Shown one piece after another: positions 1-5,738 of a DNA stretch of 49,482 nucleotides. A program made the translations under genes and the position numbers. The DNA lies in NCBI GenBank assembly GCA_022564995.1, contig JADFKK010000014.1, positions 1-49,482 on the forward strand, read 5' to 3'. Below the pieces are notes generated by a model. The model was not told the DNA's origin and searched no databases. It saw nothing but the letters and a program-made list of their open reading frames with translations. Source of the DNA: Planctomycetota bacterium (lineage in GTDB: Bacteria > Planctomycetota > Planctomycetia > Pirellulales > JADFKK01). Position 1 is the first letter of the stretch; each line of letters begins with the position of its first letter.

Positions 1-74
1 TGCTCGACGAACATCTTAAGTCCACCGGCTCGAAACTTCCCCGACCCAACCCGGCCTTCGCCAAGAAACCATAA
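1..74 (+). CDS. 3' end of a probable sulfatase (partial)
   Basis: Reading from base 3, an open frame runs to TAA at 72-74 and gives 23 residues, LDEHLKSTGSK followed by LPRPNPAFAKKP. A tail of the form L-x(2)-hydrophobic-L-x(2)-G-x(2)-h-P-x-PNP-x-a/y is typical of the C-terminus of planctomycete arylsulfatase-family enzymes, which are exported hydrolases of sulfated polysaccharides. The gene would precede the Gfo/Idh/MocA oxidoreductase, a common neighbour in such loci. The stop codon lies in the first bases of a dispersed ATAAAGCCGCGACC repeat. Only the last codons are visible, so the family call is inference from a short tail. Confidence 0.45.
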   Translation, partial: LDEHLKSTGSKLPRPNPAFAKKP

Positions 75-137
75 AGCCGCGACCGCTCACTCGTGTCCCC
101 GCACATGAAATCCATAAAGCCGCGACCGTTGGTCGCG
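71..137. repeat. Two copies of the TAAAGCCGCGACC dispersed repeat
   Basis: A partial copy starts at 71 (ATAAAGCCGCGACC). A full palindromic copy lies at about 114-137, where GCGACC and GGTCGC form a hairpin around TT. Other copies are near 5684, 8763 and 35105. The first copy contributes the TAA stop of the upstream gene. Confidence 0.75.
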
Positions 138-178
138 CCCCGTCACACGTCTTCCCCCGATCAAACCAGGAGCCCATC

Positions 179-1507
179 ATGTCCACCGCGTCGACTCCAG
201 ACCGCCGTTCGTTTCTCAAGCAATCCGCCGCGGGCGTCGCCGCCGCAACAACGCTCGCCGCCGCTCCCGCCGCCCAAGCCGCGGGCGCTAACGAAAAACT
301 CACCGTCGGCCTGATCGGCTGCGGCGGACGCGGCCCCGGCGTGGCCGGGGGCATGACGGGTATCAAGAACGTCGAAGTAACCCACGTTTGCGATCCCGAT
401 GAGCGGCGGCTGGCCGGCGCGGCGAAGCGATTCGGCGTCAAGGAAGGCCGGGCGGTCAAGGATCTGCGCAAGATGCTCGACGACAAATCGCTCGACGCCG
501 TGATTGTCGCCACGCCCGATCATTGGCACGCCCCGGCGTCGATCCTGGCGCTCGATGCCGGCAAGCACGTTTACGTGGAGAAGCCCTGCTCGCACAATCT
601 GCGCGAAGGCCGGTTGCTGGTCGAAGCGGCCCGGCGTAACAAACGAGTCGTGCAGCACGGCACCCAATCTCGCAGCAGCCGGCTGATCGCCGACGGCGTG
701 CAGATGCTCCGCGAGGGCGTAATCGGCGACGTGCTGGTGGCCAAGGCCTGGAACATTCAGCGTCGCGGCAATATCGGCCACGCCCAACCGAGCGCTCCGC
801 CCGCCGGATTCGATTACGACCTGTGGCTGGGGCCGGCGCCGAAGGTGCCGTATCAAACCAACCGGCACCATTACAGTTGGCACTGGTGGTACGACTTCGG
901 CACGGGCGACGCCGGCAACGACGGCGTCCACGAGATCGACTACGCCCGTTGGGGCCTGGGCGTCGAGACGCATCCCTCGCTGATCTCGGCCATCGGCGGA
1001 AAGTTTTTCCACGACGACGATCAGCAATTCCCCGACACGCAGAGCGTGTTGTTCGAGTATCCCGGCGACGGCAAGGTCGGGCAGCGGCGAATGCTGATCT
1101 TCGAGATGCGGCTGTGGGACACCTGTTATCCGTACAACGTCGACAACGGCACGGAGTTTTACGGCACCCACGGCAAGATGATTCTCACCAAGCGCGGCAA
1201 GCTGTTGGTCTACGGCGAGCGAAACAAGAAGCTCGACGCCAAGCCGAAGCAGCCGTATCCGCTCAAGGAGACGAATCACCAGCAGGACTTCATCGCCGCG
1301 ATCCGCGAGGGCCGCAAGCCGCAGGCGGATATTGAGATTGGCCACCTGTCCGCGTCCTTGTGTCACCTGGGCAACATCGCCACGCGAGTAGGCCGTTCGT
1401 TGCAGTTCGATCCGGCGACGGAGAAGATCGTGGGCGACGAAGAGGCAAGTAAGTTGCTCTCGCGGAATTATCGCAAAGGACACTGGGCGGTGCCGAAGGG
1501 AGTGTAG
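179..1507 (+). CDS. Tat-exported Gfo/Idh/MocA family oxidoreductase
   Basis: The 442-residue protein starts with a twin-arginine signal (RRSFLK at residues 9-14, then an Ala-rich hydrophobic stretch to about residue 36), so it should be exported folded with its cofactor. The Rossmann NAD(P) site begins at about residue 40 with VGLIGCGGRGPG. DAVIVATPDHWHAP and the EKPCSHN motif, whose Lys is the usual catalytic residue, follow at about 105-140. The C-terminal half is the substrate-binding domain rich in W, H and D (HHYSWHWWYDFGTGDAGNDGVHE region). Family members oxidise sugars or inositols, but the substrate cannot be read from sequence. The TAG stop is part of a GTAGGGTGCATC hairpin. The length is normal for planctomycete paralogues. 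Confidence 0.9.
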   Translation: MSTASTPDRRSFLKQSAAGVAAATTLAAAPAAQAAGANEKLTVGLIGCGGRGPGVAGGMTGIKNVEVTHVCDPDERRLAGAAKRFGVKEGRAVKDLRKMLDDKSLDAVIVATPDHWHAPASILALDAGKHVYVEKPCSHNLREGRLLVEAARRNKRVVQHGTQSRSSRLIADGVQMLREGVIGDVLVAKAWNIQRRGNIGHAQPSAPPAGFDYDLWLGPAPKVPYQTNRHHYSWHWWYDFGTGDAGNDGVHEIDYARWGLGVETHPSLISAIGGKFFHDDDQQFPDTQSVLFEYPGDGKVGQRRMLIFEMRLWDTCYPYNVDNGTEFYGTHGKMILTKRGKLLVYGERNKKLDAKPKQPYPLKETNHQQDFIAAIREGRKPQADIEIGHLSASLCHLGNIATRVGRSLQFDPATEKIVGDEEASKLLSRNYRKGHWAVPKGV

Positions 1508-1525
1508 GGTGCATCCCGATGCACC
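1504..1525. repeat. Hairpin with GTAG edge overlapping a stop codon
   Basis: GTAG is followed by a perfect stem GGTGCATC / GATGCACC (1508-1515 / 1518-1525) with a CC loop. The TAG at 1505-1507 is the stop of the oxidoreductase. No T-run follows, so it is not a classical intrinsic terminator. Confidence 0.7.
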
Positions 1526-1544
1526 GAATGACAGACACGTTGTT

Positions 1545-1573
1545 TTGACGCCCTGGGGTCGACCTTCTACAAT
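1545..1573 (+). promoter_or_regulatory. Sigma-70-like promoter of the toxin-antitoxin pair
   Basis: TTGACG (1545-1550) and TACAAT (1568-1573) are separated by 17 bases, close to the vegetative consensus. The expected transcription start near 1580 lies about 40 bases upstream of the antitoxin ATG. Confidence 0.55.
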
Positions 1574-1620
1574 GAACAGATTGAATGGTGCCCGGACCAG
1601 CGTGAGCGAAAGGCGAAGCC

Positions 1621-2106
1621 ATGAGTGTCGAAGTCAGTCCGGACATTGAAGCGATGTGGAAGACGCTTGTTGAGACAGGTCGGTACGGCGACGAGAATCA
1701 GGTGCTTGGGGAAGCGCTCCGATTGCTTCAGCGCCGCGATGGGCTGGATCAAAAGATCCAAGAAGGCGCGGACGACTTAGATCGTGGCAAGGGAATCGAC
1801 GCGGATGTGGTGTTTGATCGGATGAAAAAGAAGGCCGCTGAGAAAGTCAACGGTAAACAAACCGAGGCTGAGGCAATAAACTCAGACGCTGGGATGCTAC
1901 TGAAAGAGTTTATTGAAACCGGAAGGTATCGAGATGAGAACGAGGTGTTGAGTGAAGCGATAAGTTTGTTCAAGCGTCGCGACGAAATCCATGCCCACGT
2001 CCAAATCGGGATCGATCAGTTGGAGCGTGGTGAGGTCGTAAGTGGCGAGGAAGTATTTCGGGAGCTAAAGGACAAAGCTGCTCGATTATTGGACGGCGAC
2101 GCATGA
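1621..2106 (+). CDS. Tandemly duplicated ParD-like antitoxin
   Basis: The 161-residue protein is about twice the size of ordinary ParD antitoxins (about 80 residues). It consists of two ParD-like units, about residues 4-78 and 87-160. Each carries the signature ETGRY-x-DEN-x-VL-x-EA-x(2)-L-x(2)-RRD followed by a charged helix ending in DLDRG / QLERG and then a K/E-rich tail. ParD proteins are ribbon-helix-helix DNA binders that repress their operon and wrap the cognate ParE toxin with the C-terminal half. The gene overlaps the toxin start by ATGA (2103-2106), so translation is probably coupled. The two units look like an intragenic duplication, and a single chain might supply a whole RHH dimer. 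Its own promoter lies at 1545-1573. Confidence 0.85.
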   Translation: MSVEVSPDIEAMWKTLVETGRYGDENQVLGEALRLLQRRDGLDQKIQEGADDLDRGKGIDADVVFDRMKKKAAEKVNGKQTEAEAINSDAGMLLKEFIETGRYRDENEVLSEAISLFKRRDEIHAHVQIGIDQLERGEVVSGEEVFRELKDKAARLLDGDA

Positions 2107-2393
2107 GCCGTAGCGATTTCTCCGATTTGGCACAACAAGATCTGCGTAACATCTTCACCTACATCGCCGCGGATAACCCAGGGGCGGCGGCCAAGTTCGT
2201 CGCCAGCCTGGAGGCAAGTTGTCAATCGCTGGCCGACTATCCTGAAATGGGAGAGCGTATCGCGGAGCCAGGCGGCGGGGCGTATCGAAGGTTTGTGGTC
2301 CGGAATTACGTCGTGCTGTATCGCATCATCGAAGGCGGCGTGGAAATCGCGAGTGTGATTCATGACGCGAGAGATATCGATAAAATGTTCTGA
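2103..2393 (+). CDS. ParE/RelE-family toxin
   Basis: The 96-residue protein has the ParE pattern: DLxxIFTYIAADNPGAAAKF near the N-terminus, then LADYPEMGER, a YRRFVVRNYVVLYRI strand pair and a terminal IHDARDI. Chromosomal ParE toxins poison gyrase, whereas RelE cuts ribosomal mRNA. This one resembles ParE more closely, but the target is not proven by sequence. It is downstream of and overlaps the double ParD-like antitoxin, the standard order for this system. The 3' side is followed by a 314-bp fold-back repeat region. Confidence 0.88.
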   Translation: MSRSDFSDLAQQDLRNIFTYIAADNPGAAAKFVASLEASCQSLADYPEMGERIAEPGGGAYRRFVVRNYVVLYRIIEGGVEIASVIHDARDIDKMF

Positions 2394-2483
2394 GGTGATC
2401 GTCTCGAAAGTAGAGCACGCGAGACTTTCCAACGCCTCCCAACCCGTCCCAGGTGGACGAGCCAGTTAAAAATCCAAAGAAAG

Positions 2484-2797
2484 GAACCGCTGACGAACGC
2501 TGATGAACGCTCATAAACTCACGCTGAAAGCGATCAGTCTTCTTGGTGTGAGAGTCCACATGAGCCGGGTTGCTTCTTTTCTTTGCGATCTTCGCGACCT
2601 TCTGTTCCAAGACTGACTGTTCGGGGAGATGAGCCTGCAATCGAAGAAGAGGTGGACTCCAATGTTTGAACAGAAGAGCGCGGAGGTCGCAAAGGGGAGT
2701 GAAGGTCCGAAAAGTCATCCGTGCAGTTTGTCTAACCCGAAACGAATCGAGATACTTCGATTTATTAGCGTTCATCAGCGTTGATTAGCGGTTCTCT
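2484..2797. repeat. Fold-back repeat element in a 446-bp gap
   Basis: The arms at 2484-2520 and 2758-2797 are imperfect inverted copies built from GAACGCTGATGAACGC-type units. Between them is a second inverted pair: 2581-2607 with 2668-2694, 23 of 27 bases complementary. An 8-bp pair, GAGTCCAC (2552) / GTGGACTC (2652), also lies inside. No convincing gene is seen in 2394-2839. A single copy of the arm sequence also occurs at the end of the gene at 23032. Confidence 0.6.
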
Positions 2798-2839
2798 GTT
2801 TCAAATCCGGTGAACGGCCACACTCATGAAAGAAAACCA

Positions 2840-3805
2840 ATGAGTCAATCCATGTTCGTTTGTTTTTTCGCTTACGTTGGCGCTCTGCTCGCGGCCACAT
2901 CTCTCATCGCCGCGGATGCACCCACAATCACCTTCACAAAATCCGCCGACCAACTCGCCGTTTCCGTCGGCGGCAAGCCGCTGGCGACTTACGTCTTTCG
3001 CGACGCCAAGATCAGCCGGCCGTATTTCGCGCACTTGAAGGCGCCCGGCGGAACGCAGGTCTCGCGCAACCATCCGCCCGTGCAGGGCCAGGACGCGACC
3101 GACCACGGCAACTATCACCCGGGGCTTTGGCTGGCGTTTGGAGATATTAGCGGGCACGACTATTGGCGGCTGAAGGCCAAGGTGGTGCATGACGGATTTG
3201 CGGAAGAGCCCAAGGGCGCCGCGGGCCGAGGCAGCTTCGCGGTCCGCAATAAATATCTTTCGACCGATGGCAAGAAAACCGTCTGCACCGAGACCTGCCG
3301 CTTTACGTTTCTCGTCCGCCCGGCCGGGTATCTGATTCTGTGGGACAGCACGTTCACGTCCTCAGGCGCCGACTTCTACTTCGGCGATCAGGAAGAGATG
3401 GGCCTCGGCGTGCGGGTCGCCACGCCGATCTCGGTGCGCAAGGGCGGCGGCAAGATTACCAACGCCGAAGGCGGCAAGAACGAACGCGGCACCTGGGGCA
3501 AGCAATCCGCCTGGTGCGACTACAGCGGCACGGTTGAAGGCCGCCACGCGGGCATCACGCTGATGCCCCACCCCGATAACTTCCGCCGCTGTTGGTTCCA
3601 CGCCCGCGACTACGGCTTCGTCGCCGCCAACCCCTTCGGCCGCAATGCCTTCACCCGCGGCGAAAAGAGCAAGATCGTCGTCAAACAAGGCGAATCGTTG
3701 CGGCTGCGCTGGGGCGTGCTGTTGCATGGCGACCCGAAGCGGAGAGAGCCGGATCTGGGCGCCGCCTACCGCGACTATTTGAGCGTCGTCACGGAAAAAC
3801 GCTGA
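2840..3805 (+). CDS. Exported DUF6807 (PmoA-like) protein
   Basis: ATG at 2840 is preferred over an in-frame GTG at 2810. It follows a purine-rich GAAAGAAAACC and begins a normal signal peptide (MSQSMFVCFFAYVGALLAATSLIAADA). The mature part matches the planctomycete family annotated as DUF6807 or methane oxygenase PmoA. Diagnostic stretches are RPYFAHLKAPGGTQVSRNHP, DHGNYHPGLWLAFGDI, FYFGDQEEMGLGVRV and HAGITLMPHPDNFRRCWFH. Despite the name there is no evidence that these proteins oxidise methane; they occur beside sugar oxidoreductases and sulfatases, and the fold suggests a beta-sandwich. The predicted length is 321 residues, with no missing parts. Function is unknown. Confidence 0.85.
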   Translation: MSQSMFVCFFAYVGALLAATSLIAADAPTITFTKSADQLAVSVGGKPLATYVFRDAKISRPYFAHLKAPGGTQVSRNHPPVQGQDATDHGNYHPGLWLAFGDISGHDYWRLKAKVVHDGFAEEPKGAAGRGSFAVRNKYLSTDGKKTVCTETCRFTFLVRPAGYLILWDSTFTSSGADFYFGDQEEMGLGVRVATPISVRKGGGKITNAEGGKNERGTWGKQSAWCDYSGTVEGRHAGITLMPHPDNFRRCWFHARDYGFVAANPFGRNAFTRGEKSKIVVKQGESLRLRWGVLLHGDPKRREPDLGAAYRDYLSVVTEKR

Positions 3806-3834
3806 TCGCGGTCGGAGCGCGAGTTTCTCGATCA

Positions 3835-3913
3835 GGTGGCTGGTGGCAGAGCCTTAGCGATGCCCCAGACGCCGAGTTGCTGGGGCATCGCCAGGGCTCT
3901 GCCACCAGCCACC
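3835..3913. repeat. Two-stem palindrome (cruciform-like)
   Basis: The outer stem is 3835-3853 with 3895-3913, 19 of 19 complementary. The inner stem GCGATGCCCCA / TGGGGCATCGC (3857-3867 / 3881-3891) is perfect with a 13-base loop. It lies 30 bases after the DUF6807 stop with no T-run and could stabilise or terminate the transcript, but it looks like another of the intergenic paired-hairpin families. Confidence 0.8.
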
Positions 3914-3961
3914 CCATCCGGCGACGCAGCGCGAGGATGGTAATTGCCGCTGTGGGCCGCT

Positions 3962-3967
3962 TATAAT
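3962..3967 (+). promoter_or_regulatory. Possible -10 box of the isochorismatase-ThuA gene
   Basis: A perfect TATAAT lies 54 bases upstream of the chosen ATG. No good -35 is visible at 16-18 bases, so the call rests on the -10 hexamer alone. Confidence 0.3.
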
Positions 3968-4010
3968 GGCGCCTTGATGATGGCCGTCCATTTCCACGGA
4001 TTCCACGACA

Positions 4011-4016
4011 GGAGGT
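4011..4016 (+). promoter_or_regulatory. Strong ribosome-binding site deciding a start
   Basis: GGAGGT lies five bases before the ATG at 4022. This favours that start over the in-frame ATG 26 codons upstream, which has no such site. Confidence 0.75.
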
Positions 4017-4021
4017 TCCTC

Positions 4022-5674
4022 ATGTGTACCGCGATCGTTCTACAAAAGCGATTGGTAACCGTTTTCGTTCTGGCAATGACCATTCTCGCTGCCATGCACG
4101 TTTCGGCGGTCGATGCGGCAGCCGACGATGCCCCGTCGATCGTGCTGACGACGCGCAGCCGAGTCGCCACTCCGGACGGGAAGTATTCGACCGTCAACAA
4201 AACGCTCACCTGGAATCCCCGCGAAACCGCCGTGGTGGTTTGCGATATGTGGGATTCGCATCATTGTCTGAATGCGGTGCGGCGGGTGACGGAGATGGCG
4301 CCGCGGATGAATCAGGTGCTTAACATCGCCCGAGATCGCGGGGCGCTGATTATTCACGCGCCGAGTAGCTGCACGGGGCCGTACAAAGATCATCCGGCAC
4401 GCAAGCGGGCCCAGGGGGCGCCGATGGCGAGCAATGTACCGAAGGACATCGGCAGTTGGTGCAGCAAGATTCCGTCGGAAGAGAAGGGCACGTATCCGAT
4501 CGATCAATCCGACGGCGGCTGCGACACGCCGGCGGCCGAGCAAAAGGCCTGGCAGGCCAAACTCAAGGCGGCCGGCCTCAACCCCGGCGCGCCGTGGAAG
4601 CGGCAGATCGACGTGATAGAGATCAAGGACGAAGACGCGATCAGCGACAACGGCGTCGAGATCTGGAACCTGATGGAGCAGCGGGGAATCAAGAACGTGA
4701 TCCTGTTGGGCGTGCATACCAACATGTGCGTGCTCGGCCGGCCGTTCGGCTTGCGGCAGATGGCCAAGAACGGCAAGCACGTGGTGCTGATGCGCGACAT
4801 GACCGACACGATGTACAACCCCAAGATGGCGCCGTTCGTCGATCATTATCGCGGCACCGATTTGATCGTCGAACACATCGAGAAGTTCATCTGCCCGACC
4901 GTGCTCAGCAGCGACTTGACCGGCCGGCCGCCGTTTCGCTTTTCGATCGACAAGCGGCCCCACGTGGTCTTTTTGGTCGGCGAAAAAGAATACCAGACCG
5001 CCGGCTCGCTGACGGCCTTTGCCCACGACGAGTTGGAATCGCGGGGCATCGCTTGCTCGTTTGTCCACGCCGACGCGAAGGACATCAATCACTTCGCCGG
5101 GGCGCAAACGATCAAGACGGCCGACGTATTGTTCATCAGCGTTCGCCGCCGCACGCTGCCCAAGGAGCAGCTTGCCCTGGTGCGTGCCCACGCCGAGGCC
5201 GGCAAGCCGATCATCGGCATTCGCACGGCCAGCCACGCCTTCTCGCTGCGGGGCGAAAAAAAACCGCCCGCCGGGCACGCCGCCTGGAGCGAGTTCGACC
5301 GCGACGTGTTGGGCGGAAACTACCACGGCCACCACGGCGGCAGCGGGCCGGTCGCGATGAAGCCGGCCGACAGTTCCAAGGATCACCCGATCCTCCGCGG
5401 CGTCAACGTGGCGGCCATCAAGGGCGGCGGATCGCTGTACCAAACCAGCCCACTGGCTAAGACGACGACGACGCTCGTGATCGGATCGATTCCCAATAAG
5501 CCCGCCGAGCCGATCGCCTGGACCCACACGTACAAGGGCGGCCGTGTGTTTTACACGTCCATGGGCCACGTCGATGATTTCGCCCAAGCGGAGTTTCGCA
5601 AGCTGCTCGTCAACGCCGTGTTTTGGACGCTGGATCGAAAAATGGCACAGAAGGGGCACGTCAGCGCGCGATAA
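4022..5674 (+). CDS. Exported isochorismatase-like / ThuA-like fusion
   Basis: From ATG 4022 the protein has 550 residues and a signal peptide ending near AAMHVSAVDAAA. Residues about 60-290 form a cysteine-hydrolase (isochorismatase-like) domain. AVVVCDMWDSHHC carries the expected Asp, and NVILLGVHTNMCVLGRP carries the expected catalytic Cys. Residues about 300-540 form a ThuA-like (class I glutamine-amidotransferase fold) domain: VFLVGEKEYQT, ISVRRRTLP, GIRTASHAF, GGNYHGHHGG and GRVFYTSMGH. ThuA-like proteins are linked to sugar (trehalose) use and are often next to Gfo/Idh and PVC-haem genes, as here. The two modules are normally separate proteins; their fusion in one exported chain is notable. 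The substrate is unknown. Confidence 0.88.
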   Translation: MCTAIVLQKRLVTVFVLAMTILAAMHVSAVDAAADDAPSIVLTTRSRVATPDGKYSTVNKTLTWNPRETAVVVCDMWDSHHCLNAVRRVTEMAPRMNQVLNIARDRGALIIHAPSSCTGPYKDHPARKRAQGAPMASNVPKDIGSWCSKIPSEEKGTYPIDQSDGGCDTPAAEQKAWQAKLKAAGLNPGAPWKRQIDVIEIKDEDAISDNGVEIWNLMEQRGIKNVILLGVHTNMCVLGRPFGLRQMAKNGKHVVLMRDMTDTMYNPKMAPFVDHYRGTDLIVEHIEKFICPTVLSSDLTGRPPFRFSIDKRPHVVFLVGEKEYQTAGSLTAFAHDELESRGIACSFVHADAKDINHFAGAQTIKTADVLFISVRRRTLPKEQLALVRAHAEAGKPIIGIRTASHAFSLRGEKKPPAGHAAWSEFDRDVLGGNYHGHHGGSGPVAMKPADSSKDHPILRGVNVAAIKGGGSLYQTSPLAKTTTTLVIGSIPNKPAEPIAWTHTYKGGRVFYTSMGHVDDFAQAEFRKLLVNAVFWTLDRKMAQKGHVSAR

Positions 5675-5683
5675 TAGTGGGTC

Positions 5684-5707
5684 ATAAAGCCGCCACCGTT
5701 GGTCGCG
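5684..5707. repeat. TAAAGCCGCGACC dispersed repeat copy
   Basis: ATAAAGCCGCCACCGTTGGTCGCG lies 10 bases after the ThuA stop. Relative to the 114-137 copy one stem base is changed (GCCACC for GCGACC), which weakens the hairpin. Confidence 0.65.
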
Positions 5708-5738
5708 ACAAAGCGCGAAACATAAGAAAGCGAACGGC

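Noticed and set aside
161..1483. Long minus-strand ORF opposite the Gfo/Idh/MocA gene
   Set aside because: Shadow of the high-GC plus-strand gene; no domain pattern, and the plus-strand protein is clearly real. The same applies to 4040-5740, 5811-7154, 17887-19326 and 19550-20563.
2326..2775. 149-residue ORF containing KIAKKRSNPAHVDSHTKK
   Set aside because: This string is a known mis-annotation of an intergenic repeat; it lies across the fold-back element.
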